Assembly (NCBI RefSeq): GCF_003122385.1
Contig: NZ_CP029255.1
Span: forward strand, 248,001 to 312,000
Direction: 5' to 3'
DNA length: 64,000 nucleotides
DNA from: Flavobacterium crocinum
Lineage (GTDB): Bacteria > Bacteroidota > Bacteroidia > Flavobacteriales > Flavobacteriaceae
Below the pieces are notes generated by a model that was not told where the DNA came from, searched no databases, and saw nothing but the letters and a program-made list of their open reading frames with translations. The position numbers and the translations under genes were made by a program. Each line of letters opens with the position of its first letter. Within the stretch, counting starts at the first letter, position 1. Positions 19,501-28,134 of this stretch are shown here, piece by piece.

Positions 19501-19722
19501 ACTGAATACTAAAGTCTGATTGGAGGCAGCGCTAATAGTATACTTCCCATCGAAATCAGTTTGAGCACCTGATTTTGTTCCCTTGACCAAAACAGTAACA
19601 CCTGGTAAAGGCATTCCTGAATTGTCTGAGACCGTTCCTGTAATTTTTCTTTGCTGAGCAAATGCAAACTGCATTGCAAAAACAAAAAAAAGCACGACTA
19701 ATCTTTTTAAGTTTTGTTTCAT
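16558..19722 (-). CDS. SusC/RagA-family TonB-linked outer-membrane receptor
   Basis: A 1054-residue SusC-type transporter. It has a signal peptide (1-22), a CarboxypepD_reg-like domain (about 25-105, GTVSDNSGMPLPGVTVLVKG), a plug beginning near VVVTALGIKKEKKALGYATQ with the family phrase VIRGARSFTGDNTPLYVIDG, then IESINILKGQAASALYG, and a long beta-barrel ending in a hydrophobic strand. It forms the outer-membrane channel with the SusD protein immediately downstream and takes energy from TonB-ExbBD. There are no adjacent catabolic genes, unlike a classic polysaccharide utilisation locus, so peptides or other oligomers are as likely as glycans. Confidence 0.95.
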   Translation of the reverse strand: MKQNLKRLVVLFFVFAMQFAFAQQRKITGTVSDNSGMPLPGVTVLVKGTKSGAQTDFDGKYTISAASNQTLVFSYIGMKTQEIVASSSTINVRMTDAGAQELDVVVVTALGIKKEKKALGYATQEIKADELTKGNNNSLAGALQGKLAGVQITPSSGAPGASSRIVIRGARSFTGDNTPLYVIDGMPVASTADISTGSSVSGADSSNRAADIDPEDIESINILKGQAASALYGLRATNGVVVITTKSGKGASKNGKPIINFSSSMSAENVSRKIDFQDQYAQGTNGVYGPTNSLSWGPKISELPNDKAYGGNVANVLNGGDVTAHAGKYYVPQRATAGLDPWVTPRVYDNFGAYFKTGTTINNSFSLTQATDKSNYAFSLGSTNQDGFVPATGYTRYNARAAFSTKLSDTWKTGFVGNYVTSKTEKATGANDSSVAGAFASPISYDMKGNGYESPGDPYKQIYYRTTGFNNPYWAAAHNIHDEQTDRFYGNSYVEFTPNISVNGKHKLSFRYQLGADAYTTNYRDIDEYGNKQTTAGYLDLYGITSRTINSLFTANYEYKISDDLNLAALVGNEINDRYEKSYEMEGYDLNFGGWPNLANTQQNVAVDNIDKNRTVGLFGNLNLSYKNFIYLGATLRKDVVSSMPRNNRSFVYPSVSLGVVLTELEGLKGNSILSFAKLRASWAEVGQPAVYKQNYYSTPVYGGGFWGSAPITYPLTGINSYTPYGVMYDPNLRPQNTRSYEVGGEFRFFNDRVSIDYTYARQNIIDQIFSVPLAGSTGASSLVMNGGKVHTNSHELVVSVSPVRSKDFDWTISANFTKIDNYVDELKEGVQNIFLGGFVTPQIRASIGERYPVVYGSAFARDDKGNILVDDNGKAITGETKSLGEVAPKFNLGGTTSFRYKKITLAATFDWKNGGVMYSGTNSLLDLYGLSTKTLNREELVVQEGVTKNGQPNTKAITKEAMYSVNSNIAETAIYDASFVKLRELSLGYTLPKFSTSLDLRVSAFARNVLLWAKMPNLDPEASQGNNNMAGGFERLSVPQTTSIGVGLNLTIN

Positions 19723-19972
19723 TATTTTTTTGTTTTGAGTTATTAAGGGCGAACTTAAAAATTTAAAACAATTTTAACAAGATTTTTACACAATTTAACA
19801 TTATTAATTGAAATACTTATACTACAAAAATTAAAACAGAATGATAAAAAAGAAATAAATAACTTACAAAAAAGTTAAAATGAGAAGAAAAAGTAAGAAA
19901 AACGAAAAATCGTTTAACATTACCATAATTTTTCAAGAGGCAAATTGCCAAAACTTAAAAGTTGAAAAAAAA

Positions 19973-20003
19973 CCATCTAAACAAATTTTAGACGGCTTTT
20001 TAA
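19973..20003 (-). terminator. Orphan terminator-like hairpin upstream of susC
   Basis: Arms CCATCTAAA and TTTAGACGG (one mismatch), with a 5-base loop, are followed by eight T on the minus strand. No protein gene ends just before it, so it may end a short RNA or act as an attenuator. Confidence 0.5.
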
Positions 20004-20316
20004 TCCCTTACCATTTTAGACTAAACAGGGTACTAATTCAAAATAGTTAAAAATGAATATAAGGAAGATATTTTCAGTAGTTGTTACTTAAAAAAGAACA
20101 ACTATCTTCAATTTGGAAATCTATAGTTTTGTGAAGAAGTGCTAAAGCACCAAAATTGAATAAAATAAATTTTACAATATTTTCAGGAATGGTATATTGT
20201 TTTTAGAATTCTTAGACAAACCTAAACAAAACAAATGTAGTTTCCTACAAAAAAATGCATTTCAGCTTAAAATATGTCTTATTTTAATAGTTCTAAACTT
20301 TTAGGGGTAATCATAA

Positions 20317-20348
20317 AAAAAGCCGATAGTATAATAACTATCGGCTTT
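20317..20348 (-). terminator. Terminator of the following secreted-protein gene
   Basis: Stem AAAGCCGATAGT / ACTATCGGCTTT with a 6-base loop, preceded by A and followed by T on the minus strand, 38 bases after the stop codon at 20386. Confidence 0.85.
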
Positions 20349-20385
20349 AACTCTTTAGATTTAACTGAATCTTTGGAAAATTGTC

Positions 20386-21096
20386 TTATTTAGATTCTGC
20401 GCATTCAGAATAAGTAATTGCATGTTTAGTCAGATCTGTCCATTTTGGTTCCGGAGTTGATGAAATTAATTTATCACATCCTACCCATAATGGTGCAAAT
20501 TCTTTTTTGTATTCTTTTTTCTTTAATAAAAATGCCGGCGAATCTTTTTTAGCAACGTAATACGATTTAGCATCTCCTCCAACAAATTTAACTCCACCAA
20601 CTCCTAACGATGCTGTCTCTTTTGCATGTGGGTCGCAGTAGATTTTAATTTCTTTACTGAATGCAGGATTTAACAACTGCATTAATAGTTTAGAAGTTTT
20701 TTTCTTAATTTTCACGTCAGCTGTTTCAAAATAGGCATAACCTTCTTTGATATACTCTTGGTTCAATTGATTATCATTCCATTGTTTAAAATCTGAGATG
20801 AAGTCTAGTTTTTTACCTAAATTATCCAATCCGCTTGGTGGTAAATACATATGCTTGATATCCTCCGGTTTCAATTTGTGTTTTTTTCCGGCAGCGTCTT
20901 GTAATTTAATAAATTCAATTAATCCTTTGTCTCTATCAATATCTCTAATAGTTCCGCTAAGTTCTGTTCCGTCTGTCAGAGTAATGTAAGCCGTTTTGTT
21001 GTGTGAAAATCCATAAGATGGGTTAATTAAATCCTGAGCTTTTGTTGCCGTAAATGCAAAAAGAAGCATCATTAATAGTAAAGGTTTTTTAATCAT
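20386..21096 (-). CDS. Secreted protein of unknown function
   Basis: I do not recognise a family. The 236-residue protein has a clear signal peptide (MIKKPLLLMMLLFAFTATKAQ). An N-terminal part resembles a small beta-barrel or Sm-like segment (AYITLTDGTELSGTIRDIDR, then EFIKLQDAAGKKHKLKPEDI), and a Lys-rich middle follows (KIKKKTSKLLMQ). Three cysteines lie in the second half (YCDPHAKE, VGCDKLIS, SECAESK). It is probably periplasmic or outer-membrane associated. Single gene with its own terminator; neighbours give no functional hint. Confidence 0.75.
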   Translation of the reverse strand: MIKKPLLLMMLLFAFTATKAQDLINPSYGFSHNKTAYITLTDGTELSGTIRDIDRDKGLIEFIKLQDAAGKKHKLKPEDIKHMYLPPSGLDNLGKKLDFISDFKQWNDNQLNQEYIKEGYAYFETADVKIKKKTSKLLMQLLNPAFSKEIKIYCDPHAKETASLGVGGVKFVGGDAKSYYVAKKDSPAFLLKKKEYKKEFAPLWVGCDKLISSTPEPKWTDLTKHAITYSECAESK

Positions 21097-21429
21097 TGTT
21101 TTTGGGTTTAAAATTTTGCCTACTCTCCCGATTTTCGGCTTCCTCGATTATTTTCACACTCAAAAAATATTCAAATACTTATATTTATTAGCTTTAAAAG
21201 CTATTATTACTACAATTTTTCTTACCGTAAACATAATTATAAAAACGATATCTACAAACCTTATTTTATTTTTTTTACACGAAAATTCATTCAGCAAATT
21301 ACTTAACGTTCTTCTGACTTTTTCTTTATTATTCAATAAAACAGAACTATTCTTTTTAACCAATCAGCTAAAAAAAAAGAGCCAGCAATTAAATAATTAC
21401 TGGCTCTTTTAAAATTTAATATACAAAGA
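21097..21429. other. Intergenic region upstream of the secreted-protein gene
   Basis: Very AT-rich and of low complexity. Short open frames exist on both strands, but none has a convincing start or protein-like composition. The only clear signal is the argS terminator at 21375-21410. Confidence 0.6.
21375..21410 (-). terminator. Terminator of argS
   Basis: An 11-bp stem AAAAGAGCCAG / CTGGCTCTTTT lies 20 bases past the argS stop, with A-run and T-run on its sides. Confidence 0.9.
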
Positions 21430-23208
21430 CTACATTCTTTCAGGAACTTCAATTCCTAATAATTGGAATGCAGATTTTATAACTTCAGCAACTTTCTGAG
21501 AAAGCTGTACTCTAAATATTTTTTTCGTCATATCAACCTCTCCTAAAATATGCACGGACTGATAAAATGAGTTGTATTCTTTTACCAAATCGTAAGTATA
21601 ATTAGCAATCAAAGCCGGGCTGTGATTTTGTGCCGCATTCTGGATTACTTCCGGGAAAAGCTCAATTTGTTTTACCAGTTCTTTTTCTTTTTCATGAAGC
21701 TCCTCAATTTCAATTTTAGCAGAAAAATCAAAATCGGCTTTACGAATTATCGATTGAATTCTGGCGTAAGTATATTGAATAAACGGACCTGTATTTCCTG
21801 CAAAATCCACAGACTCTTCCGGATTGAACAGAATACGTTTTTTAGGATCTATTTTTAAGATATAATATTTTAAAGCACCTAAGCCAATTGTCTTATATAG
21901 TTTCGCTTTTTCTTCGTCAGAATAACTATCCAGTTTTCCTAAATCTTCTGAAATCTGTTTTGCTGTGTCTGTCATATCCTGCATCAAATCGTCAGCATCT
22001 ACAACCGTTCCTTCACGGCTTTTCATTTTTCCAGAAGGTAAATCTACCATTCCGTATGACAAATGATATAGAGTTGAAGACCAGTCAAAACCTAATTTTT
22101 TCAGGATTAAGAATAAAACTTTGAAGTGATGATCCTGCTCGTTTCCAACTGTGTAAACCATTCCCCCAACATCTGGCATGTCTTTAACACGCTGAATTGC
22201 GGTTCCAATATCTTGCGTCATATAAACCGCTGTTCCATCAGAACGTAAAACAATTTTACGATCTAGACCTTCATCTGTCAAATCAATCCAAACAGAACCA
22301 TCCGGATCTTTTTCAAAAACACCTTTATCTAAACCTACCTGCACAACATCTTTACCTAAAAGATAGGTGTTGCTTTCATAGTAATATCTATCAAAATCAA
22401 CTCCAAGATTAGTATATGTTTTAGCAAAACCGTCATAAACCCATTCGTTCATTTTTTTCCAAAGTGCAATCACTTTTTCATCACCAGCTTCCCATTTTTT
22501 AAGCATTTCTTGTGCTTCAACAATAATTGGCGCCTGTTTTTTAGCTTCTTCTTCCGTTTTACCAGTTTCAATTAAACCGTTAATTTCAGTTTTATAAGCT
22601 TTATCAAATTCCACATAATACTTACCAACCAATTTATCGCCTTTTAAACCTGAAGTTTCAGGAGTTTCTCCGTTTCCGAATTTCTCCCACGCCAACATCG
22701 ATTTGCAGATATGAATTCCTCGGTCATTAATAATTTGAGTTTTATAAACTTTTTTACCTGAAGCCTTCAAAATTTCTGCTACAGAATATCCCAACAGGTT
22801 ATTTCTAACATGTCCTAAGTGTAATGGTTTATTAGTGTTTGGCGAAGAATATTCAACCATAATTGCTTTTTCAGCAGGATTTGGCTGAACAAAACCGAAT
22901 TGTTTACTGTCCTTTATTCCATTAAAGAAATTTACATAATAACTATCTGAAATGACAATATTCAGGAAACCCGAAACTACGTTAAAGCGCGCAACTTCAG
23001 AAACATTCTCAACTAGATAATTCCCAATTTTGTTCCCTAATTCAGCCGGATTACTTTTAACCAACTTCAATAAAGGAAAAATTACCATTGTAATGTCTCC
23101 TTCAAACTCTTTTCTGGTAGCTTGAAACTCAATTTTATCAACAGTAACATCAAATAATGATTGTATTGCTTTTTGTATAGAAGGTGTAAGAATTTGTGAT
23201 AATGACAT
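21430..23208 (-). CDS. argS: Arginyl-tRNA synthetase
   Basis: A class I synthetase that charges tRNA-Arg. The 592-residue protein has the Add-1-like N-terminal domain, the HIGH-type motif in SSPNTNKPLHLGHVRNN (about 122-138), the KMSKS-like loop as DLPSGKMKSREGTVVDADD (about 385), and the DALR anticodon-binding domain at the C-terminus with NPEESVDFAGNTGPFIQYTY before it. The length is standard. A TATCTTTG promoter element just upstream supports the start at 23208. Confidence 0.97.
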   Translation of the reverse strand: MSLSQILTPSIQKAIQSLFDVTVDKIEFQATRKEFEGDITMVIFPLLKLVKSNPAELGNKIGNYLVENVSEVARFNVVSGFLNIVISDSYYVNFFNGIKDSKQFGFVQPNPAEKAIMVEYSSPNTNKPLHLGHVRNNLLGYSVAEILKASGKKVYKTQIINDRGIHICKSMLAWEKFGNGETPETSGLKGDKLVGKYYVEFDKAYKTEINGLIETGKTEEEAKKQAPIIVEAQEMLKKWEAGDEKVIALWKKMNEWVYDGFAKTYTNLGVDFDRYYYESNTYLLGKDVVQVGLDKGVFEKDPDGSVWIDLTDEGLDRKIVLRSDGTAVYMTQDIGTAIQRVKDMPDVGGMVYTVGNEQDHHFKVLFLILKKLGFDWSSTLYHLSYGMVDLPSGKMKSREGTVVDADDLMQDMTDTAKQISEDLGKLDSYSDEEKAKLYKTIGLGALKYYILKIDPKKRILFNPEESVDFAGNTGPFIQYTYARIQSIIRKADFDFSAKIEIEELHEKEKELVKQIELFPEVIQNAAQNHSPALIANYTYDLVKEYNSFYQSVHILGEVDMTKKIFRVQLSQKVAEVIKSAFQLLGIEVPERM

Positions 23209-23539
23209 GTAAACTTATTTTAAAGTGAGCAAAGATACTGCTTATTCATCAATTACAGAAAATCAAAAACATATTAAATTCAGGAAAAGAGTTTCTATTT
23301 GACAAAAAAGCACAATTTTTAATTGTTAAAATTATCAAAAAACCAAAACCTTAATCTCTTACCTGACAGGGAATGAGATTTTTTTTATGAATTTTTATCC
23401 AAATTCTTGTAACATATCAAACACATGAGAGTCTTAATAGAGACTTCAATTTTATTATGAAGCAACAAAAAACAAAAAAAAAGAAAACTAACAAAACAAA
23501 ATCATCATCAATCAAATCAAAACAATCAACAAGGTAATC
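23209..23539. other. Divergent intergenic region between argS and an outer-membrane receptor
   Basis: Holds the argS promoter and the leader of the plus-strand receptor gene. Around 23350-23386 a weak hairpin (AATCTC / GAGATT with an internal CCTG/CAGG) is followed by eight T on the plus strand and could act as an attenuator. No gene is supported. Confidence 0.5.
23230..23237 (-). promoter_or_regulatory. argS -7 promoter element
   Basis: Minus-strand TATCTTTG, a full match to TAnnTTTG, 22 bases ahead of the argS ATG. A well-spaced -33 element is not obvious. Confidence 0.5.
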
Positions 23540-25957
23540 ATGAAATTAAAACTATTTCTGTTCGCGTTATTGGGGGTAATCGCGACAGCACAAGCTCAGA
23601 ATACGGGGACCGTTTCCGGGAAAATCACAGAAAAATCGAACAGCATGCCTATTTCTTATGCAACTGTTTCACTTAAAGAAAACGGAAAAATAGTTTCCGG
23701 AGTCAATACAGATGATAATGGAGACTTTTCATTTAAAAATATTGCTTTAAAAAGTTACACCATCGAAATCCAATATATCGGATTTAGAAAATATATTGGT
23801 TCTGTTCTTTTAGGCGAAAACAAAAAATCTGCCACTTTAAATATAGCTCTTGAAGAAGAAGCAACACAACTTAAAGGAGTTAATATTGTTGCAGAACGTT
23901 CTACAATTGAGCAAAAAATCGACCGAAAAGTAGTAACAGTTGGAAAAGATTTAACCACTGCCGGAGCTTCTGCATCAGATATTATGAACAATATTCCTTC
24001 TGTAAATGTGGATCAGGACGGAAAACTTTCGCTTCGCGGAAATGATAATGTTCGTGTATTAATTGACGGACGTCCTTCTAATATTGATCCTGCTCAGTTA
24101 TTAAAGCAAATTCCGTCAACTTCTATCAAGAAAATTGAGTTGATTACTAATCCAAGTGCCAAATACAATCCGGAAGGAATGTCAGGAATCATCAATATCA
24201 TTTTACACAAAAATGCTAACACTGGTTTTAATGGTACTTATAGCGGAGGAATTACTTTTGGAGAAACCGCTAAATACAATCAGTCTTTGGATTTAAATTA
24301 TAAAACAGGTAAAGTAAATTTCTTTGGAAATGTGGGACAAAACTTCGGAACGTACTTTAATGATGGTTTCATCAGAAGATTTGACCAAAATATTGTTCAG
24401 AATATTGACGTTAAAAATGATAACGATTCATACTTGTATAAAATTGGAATGGATTATTTCATTGATGATCACAATACCATATCAATCTATACTAACCAAA
24501 ACAAAAATACAGGAAAAGGATTTGTAGATACTGACATTGATTACAACAATGTAACGAATTCTGATATTTCAAATATTTTTCAAAAATCAAGTTATTGGGG
24601 ACCGGATCAGGTTGGTACTTATAATCTGGCGTACAAACATATTTTTAAAAAAGAAGGGCATACTTTAGATTTTGAAGGTAATTACAGTGACAATAAAGAA
24701 ACTCAAAATGCTTCGTTTGATACTAAAACAACAAATACAGACAACACAAGTTCTGATATTTTATATAATGATTTCCTGAAAGGTTCTCGAAAATTAACTA
24801 CATTAAATATTGATTATGTTAATCCGTTAAACGAAAAAACCACTCTTGAAGCAGGTGCTGAAGCCAGAATTACAAGAACAGGAAATGATTATACTACAGG
24901 AAACCCTTTGCTTCCGGTAGAAAGCCAAAAAACAAATTATACTTACGACACTGATATTTACTCGGCTTATGTAACATTTGGACAAAAATTCAAAAAATTG
25001 AGTTATCAGGTAGGTGCCCGTTTTGAAAGTTATAAAATGCAGGCAAATTTAAATCAGGGGAAATATATGTATGATGATGATTATCTTACTTTGTATCCTT
25101 CTGCTTATTTAACCTATAACTTAAATGAGAAAAACACTTTACAGTTAAGTTACAGTCGTCGCGTTGACCGTCCAAGTTTAGAGCAGACAAAACCTATTCG
25201 TGAATTTGCTACTCCATTGGTTACCTCTTTAGGAAATCCTGATTTAAGACCACAGTTTACTAATTCTGTTGAGGTAAATTATACTAAAACATTAGAAAAA
25301 GGAAGTTTTACTGCAGGAGTTTTTGTGAGAAGCATCAACGATCAAATTAGCAGAATTTTATATCCGGATGCTGCAGATCCAAGCAACGAAAAACAAATTA
25401 TGTCTTTTACAAACTTTGACCATAACACAGCTTACGGATTTGAAGTTTCATTGAACTATAAAATTACAAAATGGTGGGACATCCAGCCATCTATTGATTT
25501 CTCCAGCATTAATCAGGAAGGAATTGTATACAAATACGTAGCAGGCAGCGAAAGTATTCCGGAACAAAAAACGGTTACTGTTGCAGCATTTAATGGCCGT
25601 ATGAATTCAAACTTTAAAGTAAACAAACGTTTAAGCTTTCTATTATTTGGATTCTACAGAGGTGCAGTTGACGGACTACAGAACAACAGTCACGAAATGT
25701 ACAAAATGGATATTGGTTCACGCTACACTTTGTTAGACAACAAAATGAACATCAGTGTACGTTTTAATGACGTTTTCAATACTATGAAATATGCTTTTGA
25801 TACGGAGTCTCCTTATCCGCAAGCAGGCCAGTTTACATGGGAAAGCCAAACAGTTTATTTAGGTTTGACCTATAATTTTGGTGGAGGAAAAATCAAAAAC
25901 TTACAACGTAAACAAAGAGACGATAATACTAATAAAGGCGGAGGCGGAATGTTTTAA
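23540..25957 (+). CDS. Outer-membrane beta-barrel family protein (TonB-dependent-receptor-like)
   Basis: An 805-residue outer-membrane protein: signal peptide (MKLKLFLFALLGVIATAQAQ), carboxypeptidase-regulatory-like domain (about 22-105, GTVSGKITEKSNSMPISYAT), plug (about 125-225; DIMNNIPSVNVDQDGKLSLR, VLIDGRPSNID, INIILHKNANTGFNG) and a barrel typical of the outer-membrane beta-barrel family 3. The tail is unusual for ending in a basic, Gly-rich stretch (KNLQRKQRDDNTNKGGGGMF) rather than an aromatic terminal strand. Substrate unknown. It is a single gene with a strong bidirectional terminator. Confidence 0.92.
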   Translation: MKLKLFLFALLGVIATAQAQNTGTVSGKITEKSNSMPISYATVSLKENGKIVSGVNTDDNGDFSFKNIALKSYTIEIQYIGFRKYIGSVLLGENKKSATLNIALEEEATQLKGVNIVAERSTIEQKIDRKVVTVGKDLTTAGASASDIMNNIPSVNVDQDGKLSLRGNDNVRVLIDGRPSNIDPAQLLKQIPSTSIKKIELITNPSAKYNPEGMSGIINIILHKNANTGFNGTYSGGITFGETAKYNQSLDLNYKTGKVNFFGNVGQNFGTYFNDGFIRRFDQNIVQNIDVKNDNDSYLYKIGMDYFIDDHNTISIYTNQNKNTGKGFVDTDIDYNNVTNSDISNIFQKSSYWGPDQVGTYNLAYKHIFKKEGHTLDFEGNYSDNKETQNASFDTKTTNTDNTSSDILYNDFLKGSRKLTTLNIDYVNPLNEKTTLEAGAEARITRTGNDYTTGNPLLPVESQKTNYTYDTDIYSAYVTFGQKFKKLSYQVGARFESYKMQANLNQGKYMYDDDYLTLYPSAYLTYNLNEKNTLQLSYSRRVDRPSLEQTKPIREFATPLVTSLGNPDLRPQFTNSVEVNYTKTLEKGSFTAGVFVRSINDQISRILYPDAADPSNEKQIMSFTNFDHNTAYGFEVSLNYKITKWWDIQPSIDFSSINQEGIVYKYVAGSESIPEQKTVTVAAFNGRMNSNFKVNKRLSFLLFGFYRGAVDGLQNNSHEMYKMDIGSRYTLLDNKMNISVRFNDVFNTMKYAFDTESPYPQAGQFTWESQTVYLGLTYNFGGGKIKNLQRKQRDDNTNKGGGGMF

Positions 25958-26012
25958 GCCTCTTTCCTAAAAAATATTTTTTAATATTTTTTGAATAATT
26001 TCTTGTAGAAAA

Positions 26013-26042
26013 AAAGCCCGGAGTATGCCAACTCCGGGCTTT
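26013..26042. terminator. Bidirectional terminator between the outer-membrane protein and cutC
   Basis: A perfect 12-bp stem AAAGCCCGGAGT / ACTCCGGGCTTT with a 6-base loop lies between two converging genes. Confidence 0.9.
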
Positions 26043-26057
26043 TCTATTTTTATTAAC

Positions 26058-26729
26058 TTATAGAAAGTTTTTAAGTTCTTTTATTTCTTCAGGATTTGCA
26101 ATTTCAGTATTATCTGTAATTGCAGACGAATGATAAAAAGTTAAATCCAGTTTTTCCTGTAACAATTTTATGTTTGAAGATCGCAACCCGCCGCCTGGCA
26201 TGATCTCTATTCGGTCTCCTGCCAATTCCTGAATTCTCTCCAAAGCCAGAATTCCTTCTTCAACATTTATTCCCTGCCCCGAAGTCAGAATGGTTTTAAA
26301 GCCACATTCTATAACATCTTCCAATGATTTTTCTACATCTTTAACCACATCAAAAGCACGATGAAAAGTACAGGAAAGCGGATGTGCTAAATGAACCAGT
26401 TCTTTATTTTGTTTTTTGTTTACTTTTCCGTTATCCTTTAAAATTCCGAAGACAAATCCATCTACTCCCAGTTTTTTAAACTGTTTTATATCTTGTTTCA
26501 TTTCTGTCAACTCTTCATCAGAATAAACAAAATCTCCGCCGCGGGGTCTGATAATTACATGCATTTTAATTTTTAAATCTTCACGAACCTTTACTACTAA
26601 AATGGAATTTGGTGTTGTCCCGCCAAGCTTCATATTTTCACAAAGTTCGATTCTGTCTGCACCATTTTCCTGTGCAATTATTGCCGATTCATAATTAAAA
26701 CAAGCTATTTCAAGTTGATTTTTTTTCAT
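26058..26729 (-). CDS. cutC: CutC-family protein
   Basis: A 223-residue TIM-barrel protein of the CutC family, historically linked with copper homeostasis; the biochemical role is still unsettled. Family blocks visible are LEIACFNYESAIIAQENGADRIELCENM (in part, about 6-33), GGTTPN (about 36), VIIRPRGGDFVYSDEE (about 57-72), FHRAFDVVKD (about 121), ILTSGQG (about 146) and MPGGGLRSSN (about 177). The length is normal. It is separated from fabH upstream by a terminator and a perfect palindrome. Confidence 0.93.
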   Translation of the reverse strand: MKKNQLEIACFNYESAIIAQENGADRIELCENMKLGGTTPNSILVVKVREDLKIKMHVIIRPRGGDFVYSDEELTEMKQDIKQFKKLGVDGFVFGILKDNGKVNKKQNKELVHLAHPLSCTFHRAFDVVKDVEKSLEDVIECGFKTILTSGQGINVEEGILALERIQELAGDRIEIMPGGGLRSSNIKLLQEKLDLTFYHSSAITDNTEIANPEEIKELKNFL

Positions 26730-26756
26730 TGGAATTTTAATATTTCTTATTCAAAG

Positions 26757-26788
26757 AGACCTAACAGGTTTTAAAACCTGTTAGGTCT
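26757..26788. repeat. Perfect 32-bp palindrome (AGACCTAACAGGTTTT type)
   Basis: Sixteen bases (AGACCTAACAGGTTTT) followed directly by their exact reverse complement, with no loop, lie between cutC and the fabH terminator. It is too symmetric to be chance. It may be a dispersed flavobacterial element or a processing or termination site; no adjacent T-run marks it as a typical terminator. Confidence 0.8.
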
Positions 26789-26807
26789 GAGAACGCAATT
26801 TATAAAA

Positions 26808-26834
26808 AAACCTGCTCCAAAATGAAGCAGGTTT
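26808..26834 (-). terminator. Terminator of fabH
   Basis: Stem AAACCTGCT / AGCAGGTTT with a 9-base loop and a T-run on the minus strand, 24 bases after the fabH stop. Confidence 0.85.
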
Positions 26835-26858
26835 AAAATATAATGTAAGATGATTATT

Positions 26859-27866
26859 TTACCATTTAATAATAGCACTTGCCCAGGTAAATCCACTACC
26901 AAAGGCTGCTAAAACTACAGTATCTCCAGATTTGATTTTTCCTTGCTCCCAGGCTTCTGTCAAAGCAATCGGAATAGATGCTGCTGTTGTATTACCGTAT
27001 TTCTGAATATTATTGTGAACCTGATCGTCTGTCAGTTTGAATTTATTTTGAATGAACTGAGAGATTCTTAAATTAGCCTGATGCGGAATCAGCATATCGA
27101 TATCCGAAACCTGAAGACCATTTGCTTCCAAACCTTCATTAATTACCTCCGCAAAACGAACCACAGCATTTTTAAATACAAACTGGCCGTTCATATATGG
27201 GTAATAACTTTCGTCGTTTGGATCATTATCTGCAATAATATCGGTTACCCAACGTGCTCCCATTCCCGGCGCCTGCAGAGCTAATTCTTCTGCATGTTCT
27301 CCTTCAGAATGCAAATGAGTAGAAAGGATTCCTTTTGTTAAATCTTCTTCTCTGCTCAAAACTGCAGCTCCAGCTCCATCACCAAAAATTACAGAAACCC
27401 CGCGTCCGCGAGTTGTCATGTCTAATCCTGTAGAATGAACCTCAGAACCAATTACCAAAATATTTTTGTACATTCCGGTTTTAATATATTGATCTGCAAC
27501 AGAAAGTGCATAAACAAATCCTGAGCATTGGTTTCTAACATCTAAAGCACCAACTGTTCTTAATCCCAAATCCCTTTGTACCAAAACTCCCGGTCCTGGA
27601 AAATAATAATCCGGACTTAAGGTTGCAAAAACTACAAAATCAATATCTTCTTTGGCAACACCAGAACGTTCGATTGCAATTTTAGCCGCTTTCACTCCCA
27701 TTGAAGTTGTGGTGTCTTCTCCACGAATAATGTGTCTTCGTTCCTGAATTCCGGTTCTTTCCTGAATCCATTCGTCATTGGTATCCATTATCTTAGACAA
27801 ATCATCATTAGTCACCACATTAGAAGGAACATAATATCCTAAACCAGCTATTTTTGAATGATACAT
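26859..27866 (-). CDS. fabH: 3-oxoacyl-ACP synthase III (KAS III)
   Basis: FabH starts fatty-acid synthesis by condensing acyl-CoA with malonyl-ACP. The 335-residue protein has the catalytic triad in context: Cys in NQCSGFVYAL (about 113), His in IPHQANLRI (about 261) and Asn in YGNTTAASIP (about 292), with the thiolase-fold start IAGLGYYVPSNVVTNDDL. It is not next to rpmF/plsX or other fab genes here. Flavobacteria often carry several FabH paralogues, so this may be the main KAS III or a second copy. Confidence 0.93.
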   Translation of the reverse strand: MYHSKIAGLGYYVPSNVVTNDDLSKIMDTNDEWIQERTGIQERRHIIRGEDTTTSMGVKAAKIAIERSGVAKEDIDFVVFATLSPDYYFPGPGVLVQRDLGLRTVGALDVRNQCSGFVYALSVADQYIKTGMYKNILVIGSEVHSTGLDMTTRGRGVSVIFGDGAGAAVLSREEDLTKGILSTHLHSEGEHAEELALQAPGMGARWVTDIIADNDPNDESYYPYMNGQFVFKNAVVRFAEVINEGLEANGLQVSDIDMLIPHQANLRISQFIQNKFKLTDDQVHNNIQKYGNTTAASIPIALTEAWEQGKIKSGDTVVLAAFGSGFTWASAIIKW

Positions 27867-28099
27867 ACTCTATTATTATTTATTAAAAATTTGGATTGCA
27901 AATTTACGCATACTTTAAAATATACGTACACAAAATACTATTTTTTTCGTAATTAGCAATTTAATATATTCTAATTATATCTTGTTTTGAGATATTTTAT
28001 ATTTTGAAAATACAATAATTAACATCAAATCCTGAGGAAAATCCAAAACCACCCGATCTTTTGTTTAAGGTTTCCGAAATTAACATTATCAAAAAAAAA

Positions 28100-28133
28100 G
28101 AAACCCGGCAATCTAAAACTGTCGGGCTATTTT
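28100..28133 (-). terminator. Terminator of the ABC ATPase gene
   Basis: Stem CCCGGCA / TGTCGGG (one G-T pair) with a 9-base loop, followed by T on the minus strand, directly after the stop. Confidence 0.75.
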
Positions 28134-28134
28134 T

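Larger units (their letters stand above)
19723..20385. other. Long intergenic region upstream of susC
   Basis: Without a convincing protein gene over 663 bases. It contains an orphan terminator-like hairpin (19973-19995), a minus-strand TACATTTG that fits a -7 element (20239-20232), a short hairpin near 20076-20107 (AGTTGTT/AACAACT), and the terminator of the next gene (20317-20348). The leader of susC lies in the first 250 bases. Confidence 0.6.

Noticed and set aside
21116..21412. Open frames on both strands between argS and the secreted-protein gene
   Set aside because: Low-complexity, rich in Leu/Ile/Lys/Phe, mutually overlapping, and ending inside the argS terminator.
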